Notes: a model not told the origin generated them from the sequence alone. A stretch of 64,000 bases of DNA from Nematopogon swammerdamellus (GCA_946902875.1 OX336355.1:19191347-19255346), one strand, 5' to 3'. Shown: positions 11,701-23,793, numbered from the stretch's first letter. Translations and numbers: made by a program.

Positions 11701-12262
11701 AACGGTCCCGTCTGATGAAGTCAACTCTCCGCCCAACTCTGCTCAAGTCTCACAGAGCTCTGACAGCTTCGAGCTAGAAACCACAACAGACGTTGATGAG
11801 ATGACCAACAATCTGGTGCAGGTCATTCGAGAAGTGGGCTGCAAATATTTTAGACAACAAAACAAGGGTAAACAGTCGAAACTTTCGAGTGAGACACTGG
11901 AAGCGATGAGACAGACGCGAGGCAATAGTTGATTCGTCAGGTCTTCGGGCTCAAAATGCCAAAATAAAGGAGCTGATACGACGCGACCTTCGCCTGCACA
12001 ATACACGCCGTGTGTATGAGGCGACAGAGCAGAATAAGGGCTCCAAAGTGTTCGTGCAGCAACTGGGCAGAAGCCACCTGACGAAACTTAAAACTGCAGA
12101 TGGTTGAACTGTCTCATCGAAGCCAGAACTACTCACCGAAGTCGAAAAGTTCTACGAACGGCTACATGACTCAGGAGCTGCTGCTCCCACAGTTCCCGAC
12201 AAAGACGACCGATACGGGCCAGATTAACCCACCACTACACGGAGGATATCCCAGACGTCAAC

Positions 12263-13492
12263 ATGGGCGAGATCAGGATTGCTCTAGAGCAGCTTAAAAA
12301 TAACAAGGCTCGTGGTGAAGACGGAGTTACTACAGAGCTTCTCAGAGCCGGGGGGACAACGGTCCTCAAGGAACTACAGAGGCTCTTCAACTCTGTCATA
12401 CACGGTGGCCTTACGCCAGAGTCGTGGGACAGGAGTATGGTCGTATTGTTCTTCAAGAACGGAGACAAAACCTTGTTGAAGAACTATAGGCCCATCTCGC
12501 TCCTGAGCCACGTACATAAGCTGTTCTCGAGAGTCCTCAACAATAGTCTCGCCCGAAGGTTTGACGACCACCAGCCGCCAGAGCAGGCCGGGTTTCGGAG
12601 GGGCTACAGTACCGTAGACCACATCCACACCTTACGGCAGATTATACAGAAGTGCGAAAAGTATAATCGGCAATTGTGTCTCGCTTTTGTGGACTACGAG
12701 AAAGCCTTTGACTCTATCGAAACCTGGGCTGTTATGGAATCCTTACAGCGATGCCAAACCGATTGGCGATGCATTGAGGTGCTGAAATGTCTTTATAGTG
12801 CCGCGACAATGATTGTACAAATACAGGACCAGCAGACGAAACCTATCCAATTGCATCGTGGAGTCAGACAGGGAGATGTTATATCTTCGAAACTGTTTAC
12901 GAATGCATTGGAAGATATATTCAAGCTGCTGGATTGGGGAAAGCACGGCATTAATATTAAAGGCGAGTACATTTCGCACCCACGCTTCGCAGATGACATA
13001 GTCGTGATAGACGAATCGCTGGAGGAACTGAATCACATACTGAAGGGCCTCAATGTCGCCTCCCGCCGAGTCGGCCTCAGAATGAATTTGGTCAAGACGA
13101 AAGTCATGTTCAACGAACACGTCGTCCCGGGGCACGTAACAGTTGGAGAGGCGACCCTCGAAGTTGTGCAGAACTATGTCTATCTTGGACAAACCATCCA
13201 GCTAGGGAAGCACAACTTTGACAATGAGGCCAACAGAAGGATTCAGCTAGGCTGGGCGGCATTTGGGAAACTCCGCCACGTCTTTTCATCCTCCATCCCA
13301 CAGTCATTAAAAACGAAGGTTTTTAATCAGTGCGTTCTGCCGGTAATGACGTACGGAGCGGAAACGTGGATCCTGACGATGGGCCTAGTCCACAAATTTA
13401 AAGTCGCTCAGCGAGCTATGGAAAGAGCAATCCTCGGCATTTCTTTGACCGATAAAATACGTAACGACGTGATACGTCAAGAACTAAAGTAG
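12263..13492 (+). CDS. RTE reverse transcriptase, open for 409 codons
   Basis: RNA-dependent DNA polymerase of the RTE clade. In the open frame the fingers/palm motifs occur in order: NNKARGEDGV (about residues 13-22), NYRPISLLS (74-82), EQAGFR (107-112), FVDYEKAFD with the first catalytic aspartate (142-150), RGVRQGDVIS (199-208) and RFADDIVV with the catalytic FADD box (242-245). These are followed by the thumb region NLVKTKVMFN and the YLGQTI block. Catalytic residues appear intact. The first ATG lies inside the domain, so this is the longest surviving open piece of a longer polyprotein and not a natural start. A frameshift near 13485 makes it stop at a TAG, while the conserved continuation KVVDI and WQWAGH lies in the next frame. 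The large tracts read on the opposite strand are shadows of this domain. Confidence 0.88.
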   Translation: MGEIRIALEQLKNNKARGEDGVTTELLRAGGTTVLKELQRLFNSVIHGGLTPESWDRSMVVLFFKNGDKTLLKNYRPISLLSHVHKLFSRVLNNSLARRFDDHQPPEQAGFRRGYSTVDHIHTLRQIIQKCEKYNRQLCLAFVDYEKAFDSIETWAVMESLQRCQTDWRCIEVLKCLYSAATMIVQIQDQQTKPIQLHRGVRQGDVISSKLFTNALEDIFKLLDWGKHGINIKGEYISHPRFADDIVVIDESLEELNHILKGLNVASRRVGLRMNLVKTKVMFNEHVVPGHVTVGEATLEVVQNYVYLGQTIQLGKHNFDNEANRRIQLGWAAFGKLRHVFSSSIPQSLKTKVFNQCVLPVMTYGAETWILTMGLVHKFKVAQRAMERAILGISLTDKIRNDVIRQELK

Positions 13493-13494
13493 TC

Positions 13495-13745
13495 GACATT
13501 GATAAGAAAATAAGCAAGCTGAAGTGGCAGTGGGCTGGGCACATCTGTCGCAGACCCGACAACCGATGGGGTAGACGGGTGCTCGAATGGAGGCCACGTA
13601 CAAGCAAACGTAGATTGGGACGCCCCCCGGCTATGTGGACAGATGACCTAAAAAAGGTAGCCGGGAGTGGATGGATGAGAAGAGCGGAAGACCGCGTGTG
13701 GACGTAGCGTGCCTTGGGAGAGGCCTATGTCCAGCAGCGGACCGA
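13495..13745 (+). pseudogene. RTE polyprotein C-terminus (frameshifted)
   Basis: In a shifted frame the segment reads KVVDIDKKISKLKWQWAGHI, RRPDNRWGRRVLEWRPR and GRPPAMWTDDLKKVAGS, then a stop interrupts RVWT before the usual ALGEAYVQQ. This tail is diagnostic of the insect RTE family. It is the same segment preserved at 54161-54505 and its duplicate. Confidence 0.85.
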
Positions 13746-13924
13746 TGCAGGCTGAAGATGAATCAAATTAAACACTTTAAAAAAATGTTTTTGTTTAATT
13801 TTATTTAGGTAAAGACTTTCCGAAATCAATGGTCGAAATACGGCTCAACACTTCAAGTTCAAATTACCTACTTTTATTGCGCAGGTACATCGGGTTTCGG
13901 CTTCATCGGCCATGGCTTTTCAGG

Positions 13925-13985
13925 GGCCAGGCCCACCCTGGAAAATAACCCTAGATACGCCAATGGTGGACGCTTCCACGCTGAC
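13925..13985 (-). repeat. Inverted copy of a word block found at 10690-10735
   Basis: On the minus strand CCATTGGCGTAT, CTAGGG and GGGTGGGC lie in the same order as at 10690-10735. The RTE element therefore sits between two inverted fragments of one repeat about 3.2 kb apart. Confidence 0.5.
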
Positions 13986-14345
13986 TAACCGACTGACGGA
14001 CAATTGGAACGATGCACATGAGCGGCTCTTGAGGGAAGTGTTCCGAGGCGTACGAAATGCTCGTGCGAACTGGGCGACAGTTATCAGAGCGTTATCGTTC
14101 AATCTCTCGGAAAACATGTCACCAGTTTTACTGAGAGACAGATAAACGACGAGCTAATCTAGAGCGACAAAAACTGACCTAATCTTGTTGACACTACGTT
14201 GCGCCGCGACTAGCTAACTGTAAACACTATCGCATCTAGTGCGCTCTGCAGGGTTCCGTTGTCTTCAACTTGTTGACGAGAAATCGAAGAGCTATCGGGT
14301 TAAGTTTCACATAGACGAAAGACGCAGATATTCCATGTTTATAAT
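13986..14345. other. Unassigned sequence
   Basis: A frame of 77 codons (13912-14145) lies partly in the preceding repeat. Nothing is recognised. Confidence 0.4.
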
Positions 14346-14585
14346 ATGTTATCCGGTATGGGTAGCTGATTCAGAGGAGCCAGAGGGCATGCTTCGATCA
14401 ACCAAATTATGCAGAGAACTTGCCATACCGCAGACTTCCCTTTGGATCACTGGCTATACTGGACTAGAGAACACAGCCGAGGCTGCTATGCAGCCACCCT
14501 TCGTCTAGTACAGTGGATCTGTGGTACATACAACCCAACCGGTTACACGTTTAGTCTACCACCTAAGGGGCAAGGGAAGGGAAGG
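14346..14585 (+). repeat. Dispersed repeat, family B
   Basis: It shows ATCCGGTATGGGTAGCTGA, GCCATACCGCAGACTTCCCT, ACTGGACTAGAGAACACAGC, GTACAGTGGATCTGTGGTA and a final CCACCTAAGGGGCAAGGGAA. It is one of the most complete copies. Confidence 0.8.
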
Positions 14586-17500
14586 CATCTACAGTATCAG
14601 TTAAACCTAATGGCTTGGAGTTTCCATCACACTGGTTTTTGGAAAGTCAGACAGCTGGAAACAACGAGCGGTGGCCAACTCTCCAAATCTTGACTGCATG
14701 CAAACTCGTAGCATCCCAAAAATGCAATTCTCTCGTAAAAGTATTTTGCGGAAAGTGCCAACATAAAGCAAACCAAATTGCAATTAGGTGGAATGAAACT
14801 GTGCTATTCAGAGCGTGAAGAGTGGCATTGCAACACGCCAGACCTGCTGCGCCGCCGACGCCGAATACTTGCGCACGCGCACGCCGCAACATCAGACCGG
14901 CCAGACCACGCTCCACCGAATAATGCTTGCGGGGAAAACGCCAAGACCACCGCCAAATATTAAGCCACATTCGGTCTACATGAGAGCGAAGATAAAAAAC
15001 ATTCTATAAACTCTGGAACTCTGTCCATGTCATACATGGGAACAGTCTCAGGTCCTTCTAGAGGAGCGTAATAGGGATCTGTGAGGCGGCACGTTACTTC
15101 AATTCTTTAATACAAATTAAATCGTACCTCTATGAACAAAGTCTTGGGGGCTTTGAGTGTTCAGGATAAATGAAATACTTATGAGTGAGGGCAGGCACGG
15201 GATACAGATTCCGACAGACATAAACATGATACCCGTATAAAAAAAAAACTTACAACTACTTCAGTGCAGACTTTCGCGAGCCAGGGATCATGGACACATT
15301 TATATTAAAATGTATAATGCGATATCTGCACATAAAGAGCAATTTCCGCCGTTTATTTAGAAAACGGTGAAAGAGATTCTAATTTCGAATATCGTCAACA
15401 CATTAGAAGAATTTTTTGACAGCAATTTTAAATTTGTTATATTTCCTAAATCGTTAAGTCTGTTATTAACTGTTAATAATTTTAGTCTTTTTTTTAAACG
15501 TACATCTTAATTTCACTAAACGCTACGAGCAACTGACACTCACCTATGGGTCGTGTATCGTCCGGCGTCGTGGAGTGCTGGGGCGAGGTGCGGTCAGGCG
15601 CAGTCGTGATCTCGGCTTCAGTCCCGCTGCGGCGGCGGAGGCGACGCGACGCACTTCATATTACTACTATATTTTAATCTAGCTTATTTCAAATAATATT
15701 ATTTGCTACTATATTGTACAAGAATAAGTTTTTAAGGAAAGTCCATAAGGTTGAGAGAGTTTAGCGGATATGTCAAGGTATATTTTGTACTAGTAAAAAT
15801 GTAAATAAGAACACTTTGTTGGAGGTCACTTGGTTTGAGTTGAGCTCGTCGCTGGCAGTCGTTCGTTTTGTTGTTCCTGTAAAATGGTCGCTGTAGAGTA
15901 ACCGAAGGCGACGGATGACGGTCTAATGCTCTCCCGGCGCCCGGTCGGTCGGTGCGTGCGCTTCAAAATAAATATCCTTCAATATCGTGATACTTATACG
16001 TTTTATTTTTACAGCAGCTAGTAATAATGTGAGCTGCTGGGACGTCAAGTCTCACCGATCCGAGGTTGGGGCCCAAGGCTGTTTGGCATTGGCGCCCACT
16101 ACATTTCCGAGGAGCAACAATAGTGCTTACATCCGAGGTCATCCGTATGATCTAGGTCGTCTTCAAAATAAACTATTTTCCTACAGAGGAGTCAGGCAAT
16201 GGCACAGCTGAAGATCTCGAGCAGTGCTTCCTAGTCGAGAGCGGCGGCGGAGGCGACATTCAACCCAACCAGAATAGACAATACACCAAACTCTATTAAT
16301 ACCGACACCGCCACATCTTCACGTCGCGTCGCGTCGGCGTCGGCGTCGTCGTCACCGTGTCGCGTCGCCAGTTAGGCTAGCTAGAGGGGCAGCTAGTACT
16401 TACGAATAGCATATAAAAATAATCTAGGTTGAACGGCGGAGATTGCCAAATAGCAAGTTTACCTATTGTGAACATTTTGTTGATTCTAACGTAATAAAGA
16501 GTACTACTAGGAGTAGGACGGGCGGCGCGTGCGCTTAGTATGACGCGCTCGCAAGTCATCAATGTAACATTTAAAAGTTTTTTCCTGCTAAACACAAGCA
16601 TTAATGAAGACATGCGGAGAGATGCGCATTAAACTAATGCCGTATTAAATACACGAAAAGATCCGAAAACCGGCCAAGTGAAACATCGTCTACACAATTT
16701 CCAAGATGATTTCTTTTAACAATCTCGTGAAACCAATAATTGGTAAACTAAAACTTGTTAATTTGGTTCACAATATTCTAACAATGAAACAGAAAACTAA
16801 TATACATTCTTGATTTTAACTACGGAAGCCTATCATTTTATTATCGCTACGATATACTACAATAAGGAACTACATGCGGGAAGAAAGCGCGTGTTCTATT
16901 GGAAGATAAATTAATGTTAATGTCCCCATAAATACTATTAAGGGACAGAAGTTTATTGAGTTTGATAATTGAAAAAGCTACACCCACAACAAACCAAAAA
17001 CTTGCTCGCACGCGCATATAAGACATTTAAGACTTCTAAAGAATGTGGACAAAGTTAATTTGTTAAGGAATGTAAAAAAAATCATAAATATTGATATCGA
17101 GTCAAATGTCAGAGAATGAAAAAAATTAAGCGTGTAGCAAGAGATTATCCCAAAAAAATTAATAAAACAAGACCAAGACATGCTGACGCCGCCGCGCCGG
17201 GCAATCCGAGCGAGCGAGCGTAAAACTACCTACTTAGTGATAAGTGAACTGTAGATAAAGTCGTGACACCAACATTGATTGAAGGAGAACTATTTTTATT
17301 GCCAGACAACAACCAAATTTGGATTATTTGGTGAGACCAGCACATACTTACATAAACATATCCGAGTCGTTAGAATTGTTAGTGCCAGCGACTTGTGAGT
17401 TAGTAACATCAGTTCTTCAACTGGTCAAACTTATAGAATCGGAATTAGTTGTAAAATTTCCAAACATGAAAAAAATAATAACAATACATAAACACGACGA

Positions 17501-18420
17501 GACGACGAGGAGGTAGATCAAGCTTCCGACGAAATGATCGTTAAACACAATAAAGATAACATCAACATTATAACTTCTCAAACGCGACAGTTAGGTTAAG
17601 AGAAATTGTAATGAGTGTAGAGTGTAGAGTGTTGTGTTGACACACTCCCCGCGCGGGTTTACGACGTGTGCTTAGGCTCGCTTATTAATGTAACATGGCC
17701 TCGCGTCGGGCGGAGGCGGCGGGCGGCATTATAATCCGCTACCAATTATTCCACTTCCCCCATCGTCGCACTGCACCCAAGAAAGTTTTGAGAGCAACCG
17801 CGGATCCGGTCGAAAGTGGGCCCATCTAATAAGGTAATCAATTTCCTCGTTATTAATTTATAGATGCAACTCTACACGAAAAACCGGAACAATTTAATCT
17901 CAACGATCCTTTCACGACGACGACGACGCGACCGACGACGCTACTGCGTTTAGATGAATTTGTAAACTAGAACGCGACACTACTCAGGGGGTCTACTCGG
18001 AGTTTCGATTGCGATATATTCGGATAGATCCGAATACATCGCATGTATCTCGGGATGTGTCTAACTCATACAAATATCCCACTCTAACCAAATGTTCGGT
18101 CGGTCGGAAGAAGTGACATATCGAAAGCATAGACAAAAAGTTTTGTTTTTCTCGCAATCATAGACAAGCGATTTGTGTCCAAGACCAAAATAAAAGTTGT
18201 TGTGGTCAAATTTGTGTATAGATAGTATTGGAATTTGGATGGATGCAGTGGAAAAAGATGGCGGACGGCGCAAGTTTGTCGCGTCGTCGTTGTAATTAAA
18301 AATATATATTTTTGTGGTTCTCGCCGTGTCGTACCTTATACAAAAGCATATATATTGGTTTGTTATAGTAGTATTATATTCTTTGTATTGGTAATCTGTG
18401 GATGGATGGATGAAGGCGGG
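14586..18420. other. Unassigned sequence with GC-rich islands
   Basis: Apart from the candidate exon at 15544-15653 nothing is recognised. GC-rich patches at 15555-15655, 15900-15960, 16205-16375 and 17640-17720 are separated by AT-rich DNA. A CGTCG-rich run of simple sequence lies at 16320-16370. Confidence 0.4.
15544..15653 (-). CDS. Candidate coding or 5' untranslated exon
   Basis: The minus strand contains a perfect donor-like sequence, CCATAG then GTGAGTGTCAG, at 15544/15543. Upstream of it one frame stays open for 36 codons and reads GTEAEITTAPDRTSPQHSTT then PDDTRPI. Its composition (threonine, proline and acidic residues) is more protein-like than neighbouring shadows. No ATG is in frame before an upstream TGA, so it would need an acceptor near 15654, where the pyrimidine tract is poor, or else it is a 5' untranslated exon. 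Family unknown. Confidence 0.25.
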
Positions 18421-18460
18421 GCGGACGGAGCGGCCGGCTGTAGCCGGCCGCTCCGTCCGC
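18421..18460. other. Perfect GC-rich palindrome, 19-bp arms, 2-nt spacer
   Basis: GCGGACGGAGCGGCCGGCT, spacer GT, then the exact reverse complement. It lies at the edge of a GC-rich island (18410-18600). It could form a very stable hairpin in DNA or RNA. Confidence 0.95.
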
Positions 18461-19700
18461 GACGGGGCGAGGCGGAGCGAGCGACCGGAGCCGGAGCGGG
18501 CCGGCTCGACCGCCAGTCATTCGCCGCCGTAGCCGCCGCCGCCCCCGTCATTCAGCCCAGTCAGTCATGTCATGACTTCATGACCGCCGCGACGATCGCG
18601 CTGAGTCCTCTAATTTTTTTGATATTTTTCAAGCGTAGGTAGCAACTTATGGATGAAATTATACAATAAACAAAAAACGAAAACAAATCACCAATGCACA
18701 CATAGGTAGGTACTCGTAAATCGTGTGTAAGTTAATGAACGCAATACATACACCAAAACGGCAATCTCTTCTTTTTATTAGTGGCAACAAAACGACAATC
18801 TCAACGAGACCTCATGAGGTGTCGTTGGAATTATCGAAAATTGTCGTTTGCTCATTGGTCAAATTCAAATGTTCGTTCTTTGACATTTGAACCTAAGAGT
18901 AGGGTTACGACACGACAATGACAATGCCATTTTTTTATTATGTACTTCTAAAAACGATATATCGAAAAGATGTCAATTAGAGTAGGTTACGACACGACAA
19001 ATGGCACGATGCATCGTTTTTACAACTCCGAGTAGACCTCCTGGATCGGAACCAGAAAGCGGACCGACCCGTAAGCGGCCAATGGGACTCGAGTCGAAAA
19101 GTAATCTAGCAGTGAAATGGTTTTATTACAGGGAAACCAGACGAGACCAACACGCGCCATACGGAAAATAATTATATCGTAGAGTTGTAATACATTATCG
19201 GTTGGTGTACATGCAGTCCGATCAGTTCACTCCGATGAGCTGGGTGAAATGGGTCGGGCGGCTGAGAGACGAGAGTTTAGTAATGAAGGATAATCCGGCG
19301 ACGGTCAGCGAGCTTGGCCTAGTTGTGACAATATCGAGCGTGTTTCCGCTTACAAAGTACTCACGCCCGTACTGCACGGAGTACTAAGTGTACTCGCGAA
19401 AAGTGATGATGTAAGCTGCGGTCGAACAACTGCCATTTTGATGAAAAGAAAAAGTTAAATAACTAATTGATCAACTCGGCGTCAATCCGCAAGTGAACCG
19501 TCATTACTCACTCGCCAACAGTCGGCGGAGGGAGGACAGTACCGGTCTCCTAATTAGCATATTCATGATTAGTAATACCGACTATTATCGAGCGCGTGTA
19601 AGATAAATCATCGGGGGCAGGCGCGACGCGCGTACGGAAGAAAGGTCAGTCACATGCTGTCACGGGTGAATCGTCCGTCTTCACTTTCTTTCACGGGCGT
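18461..19700. other. Unassigned sequence
   Basis: GC-rich at first, then AT-rich. The words GTTACGACACGACAA occur twice (about 18903 and 18985), and a short inverted repeat (CAACGAGACCTCATGAGGTGTCGTTG, in halves) lies at 18802-18827. No gene is recognised. Confidence 0.4.
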
Positions 19701-19704
19701 GATA

Positions 19705-19800
19705 TATAAATGTGACGAACCGACGTTGGATGTTGGCCATGTTTCAGTTACGCAATTTGAAGATTCGTTACCAAGGAGCTCTCGCCCCGGACGCTCGCTG
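19705..19800 (+). promoter_or_regulatory. Candidate core promoter and short 5' exon
   Basis: TATATAAA at 19703-19710 is followed about 40 bp later by TCAGT (19744-19748), the arthropod initiator motif, then a strong donor CTGAA, GTGAGTCA at 19802. The TATA-to-initiator spacing is a little longer than usual. The short ATG frame within (MFQLRNLKIRYQGALAPDAR) stops just before the donor. Inference from motifs only. Confidence 0.25.
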
Positions 19801-19872
19801 AAGTGAGTCACGGGAAATACCAGATTAGAGGCAAACGTCAGGGAGCGATTACAAGTTGGATTTTTAATTTTT

Positions 19873-20131
19873 GAACTGGACGGAAAACACGAACTATTTA
19901 CATTACCATTTTCAACCGACCTTTCATTCAGTGCGGTGGTACCAACCCGGACGGGTTAAACCTAATAAGGTAAGAAGGGAAGGGACCTACAGTTTTACAT
20001 ACGTGGAATCCGAATCACGGTCAGCCTCCAACGGTCGAGCGGTCACCCATCCAAGTTCTGACCGCGTCCAGGTGTACTTAAAACCACGACAGACAGTCGA
20101 CCGACCGCAGCACTGAGCAACCGAGGCTGAC
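19873..20131 (-). repeat. tRNA/5S-headed SINE with complete head, truncated tail
   Basis: Read on the minus strand it starts GTCAGCCTCGGTTGCTCAGT (A-box-like), then GCGGTCAGAACTTGGATGGG TGACCGC (5S-like), then GAGGCTGACC and ATTCGGATTCC (B-box-like). The body with CGGGTTGGTACCACCGCACT follows, and it ends at CCGTCCAGTTCA. This copy independently confirms the head structure of the full-length copy at 54644. Confidence 0.9.
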
Positions 20132-23100
20132 ATAAGCCTGTTACAAGAATCGTCAGTCAGTCTAAGACAAAGTAGGTAATAGTAGTACCTAGGTACAAGT
20201 AGTACCTAGTAGGTTTAATTTTGATGACGAGACATGAATAGCTATGATTAATTAGTGTTGGCGAGAGTTATTGTAGGTATTATTATATCCAAAGGAAGAA
20301 TTAATAGGATTTAAGTCGTCAAAAGAACTGTAGTACAAAGGACATGAACAAGAGGCGCTTTAGATAAGTGAGAGTGTGAAGGCGAGGAGGTAATTAAGGT
20401 AGGCGAGGTGTCGACACTAAATTAGCTGCATCCCGGTGATCCGCCCACGCTGCGCCTGCGCCGCTTCGCTCCCCTCCTCGGTGTGTCGCTAACCAAGATT
20501 AATTAGTCTCCGTCTCACCGCTCCAGCTACACGGTGAGATCAGGGCCTTTTCAAGATACACTCCCATAGCATCGGCTCTTCCATACATTTTCGCCAGGCA
20601 AACTAATTATTATAAAGCTTCACTATGTTCCATCGACTCCTTCCTACAGATTACTTCACGACACAATTTCGTTATATTCGTCCTGCAAGACGCAAGTCGA
20701 TGTAGATCGACGTATTTATTTCCATTGTTGTCGTCAATGCACCCTTCATTGACGACAACCCCATTTAATTGATGAATCGAGACTTTTACTCGGCGAAGAC
20801 GTAAAAAATAAACAAACACACCGGACGAGTTATGCTAAGCTGACTAGAAATATTCAATGCGCTGCTGCCGATAAACTCGAAAGTTAAACTAGATCTGCGG
20901 TCGAGCATTAATTGCTTGTCAAGGTGAACATTGTGCGAGCCGCCCGCGCCATCGAGTCTGATATGCCCCTAAACGACGAGAAAGATATCGGCGAAACTTG
21001 TAGGTAAACATAGAAAGAAACTGTTGTGGCGGCAACGGCTGCAATCTCAAGGTCAAGCGAAGCGATGCAGACGTCGTCGGCGGACACGGTCGCATTGTAC
21101 CAATTGTTCCTAATCATACAAGATCCAACGCGTCGATTATGCCTTCAAAAGCCACACAAACAACAGCGATATCTTACCGAATGTTGAAGCGATCGAAATG
21201 GTCGGTAATCTAGTAACAGCGCTGTGGATGTCGGAGCAACAACGGCAAGTGAGGAAGCGTAGCTTAATAGTGCTATAAATATTACAAAGATTACATCCAG
21301 AGTAAACAACCGGCCAGCGGCGCCGCCATAAGAAAGATGTAAAGGCTTAGAGATACTCTGGATCCTTTGGATTTAATAAAACGGGAACGCCCGCTCCGGT
21401 GAGGACCGAGCTCGAGCTCACCGCAGAATCTCAAAACAGGTTCCGGTCCGTATTATTATTTAGGAAGGCTCGTGCCGTGCCGCGCCGCGCCGGCCGCTTT
21501 TAATATTGCCTTCAGTTGAAAATTCCCAGAACGAGATCCCAGGTCGAAACCATAGTCGAAACACATCCACACTCTCCTTATCTACGCTGCGACGACACGG
21601 TTGTACCGACAATAATGCTCGCGGATGTCCACTGAATTCTTCGACCACATTTATAGCCGGGAGAGCAATAAACTTCAATTCACTAAATCTGCCGAAACAC
21701 TGAGTCACTGCTGTATGTTTATATAGCTCGCTTCGTTTCGGTAACCTTCAAGCTCTTCCTCTGCATGCGATCACTTCTTTGTTTAGAGACTCATGCGGTC
21801 TACTTCCCCAATAAAAAACGCATCCTAACTGAAGGCGAATTACCAACGCAACGTGCGCACGATCTCGGCCCGGCGCGCTGCGGAATCGTCCACGCGCGTG
21901 GCCGGCCACTTGCAAACTGTGTTTCGTTCGTTTCGCGCTCCGGCGAGCGACGACTGCGCTCCGCGTGCGAGGGAACTTCATCGGCTCTGTCTCGCTCGAA
22001 TCGCTCGCCGGAAGCGGCGGATAGAGCGAGATAAAAATACATCGTCTCGTCGCGCCCTCGCCACGCAGGATATGGGGACGAAAGCGCCCGAACGTGCCTG
22101 CCTGCACCGCTCGCTCTGTCCGTCAGTTTTTTTTATGCATGCGCCGACGGCTTGCAGGATGTTTTTTTTTCCTTTTTCGTATTTTGGTTTTGTGGGTTTA
22201 TTTTCGTTATCTGCAGCTCTGCGGACTCGCGCGCTCGTGCGGAACGAAGAGAGAGAGGGAAACGTGACGAGAGATTTGCGAGACTAGGAAGCGCGATGGA
22301 GGCGCCCGCGCCCGCCTCGTCAGTGTCGTTCAGAGAGACAGCCAGACAGAATCCTCGGGCGGGCGGCGCGGCGCGGCCCGCATCCCCGATACACCATCAT
22401 CGGTATTGTTTGTAAACAAAGCACAACAAGCAAGCACCAGTCGCAGTAAAGAGGGACGGCGCCGGCCGGCGGCGGCAGCGGAGGTGCGGCGGCGGCGGCG
22501 TGCGTGCTGCATGTTATTAGTAAAAGATGAATACAAGAACCTCGCCAGGAAAGTAAATTGAGCAATTCTTACTTTACGACGGTCACATGCAAACATTAAA
22601 ACTCATTTTAGACAAATAATAAGTAATTGTACACACTCGGATGCTTTCTTTTCTGTGCATTAGGAAAAGCGTTTTCGATATAAGGTAGAGATAATCAAGA
22701 GAGATCATTATTTAACCAATGATCATGAACTTTCACAGAATACATGCATGACTACATGACTTAAGTTCGCGATAGAGGCGAAAACAGAAACTTGAAAAAT
22801 TACAGCAACGCATTTCGAGAGATAACCATTAGTTTGGGAGTTGATGTTGAACACAAGCATTTCATTATGACCTGTGTATAGCATGATCAGTGAGCACGAA
22901 AATTTAAATCTCGTATGAGAGCTATACTTACTCGGCGTCATAGAGATATCATCAGTGATCAATTCCTTATCGAAGATCTACACGATAGGTATGTTATCGG
23001 TATGGTACCCAATGCGTATGTTATACTAAGACCCAATAAGACCTAATAAGTTAGTTTTCTTCCAACATGAATTCGCACCTTTTTATTCTAATTAGAACTA

Positions 23101-23793
23101 GTACGAAGAAAAAATGTGTCCCGGGACTCCCGGGGCGGAAAACATGCATTTGGCAATCACGTAAAGGATGTTTAGCGTGCTCCAGAGGCTGGCGCGGCGC
23201 CCGAGGCTGGACCATCTTCCGTTCCCCCTTTTCCTTCGCAGTGGCACGACTTCGCTCGGCGGCGCGTGCAGCGTGTCGTCACACACCTTGTGAAGGTCGC
23301 CCTTTCACGTCGTGAACTGATGACTGCATTTAGAACGCACTAAGTGAAGGTATGTCCACTTAGCCCAGGCGGACGCGGCGCGGCGGCTCCGGCGGCGGAT
23401 ATCACCACATTTCGGAGTCAGTGTGCCGCGCGACACGCCTCCCGCGCCTCCCATGCGTGCGCGCCGGCCGCGCACCGTAGCCAATCAACCGCCCAACTAC
23501 AATATGTAGAACCTCACCGCGTGTGGTGCTCACAGGAGGGTGCCAAACTAGTGTGCAACCAACCTGGTTCCACACCGGTTTCACGAGTGTTTTTCAATTC
23601 GAACGACACAGATTCTCTGATTCTATAGAAATTCTGAAGTGTTGCAGAAACCGTGTAATTTATTCCGACTAAATATTCCGTGGAGGTTAACTCTGAAAAG
23701 TATTCCAAGGATAATACCTAATTGAATTTCCTACTCGTAAGTAGGTATGCTGTAAATGATTACTCTTATGTACGACTCTACCTGCCCTATTTT
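20132..23793. other. Unassigned sequence with a strong GC-rich island
   Basis: The segment 21840-22500 is GC-rich and CpG-dense and resembles the surroundings of a promoter. Several overlapping open frames there on both strands are mutual shadows. Apart from the weak exon candidate at 22931-22976 nothing is recognised. Confidence 0.4.
22931..22976 (-). CDS. Candidate short internal exon
   Basis: On the minus strand CGTGTAG precedes a 46-nt open segment reading IFDKELITDDISMTP, followed by CCGA then GTAAGTATAG, a strong donor. The in-frame TAG is part of the proposed acceptor. Only motif and reading-frame plausibility support it. Confidence 0.2.

Larger units (their letters stand above)
10890..13770 (+). 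mobile_element. RTE-clade non-LTR retrotransposon, nearly full length but inactive
   Basis: About 2.9 kb. Going 3'-ward it encodes an apurinic-type endonuclease (10940-11700), a reverse transcriptase (12263-13492) and the C-terminal WQWAGH to GRPPAMWTDDL block in a shifted frame (13495-13740), ending with the words GGCCTATGTCCAGCAGCGGA. RTE elements copy themselves by target-primed reverse transcription using these two activities. The coding region is broken by stops and frameshifts. No LTRs are present. The 3' end (CTGAAGATGAATC) fits RTE tails, but I could not find a convincing target-site duplication. Fragments of related elements are at 9240, 54161 and 63289. Confidence 0.9.

Noticed and set aside
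12374..13307. Minus-strand frames of 60-149 codons over the RTE
   Set aside because: Shadows of the reverse transcriptase frame.
21840..22500. Gene in the CpG-dense island
   Set aside because: Open frames on both strands overlap and are equally long, as expected in GC-rich DNA. No motif or splice signal favours one.
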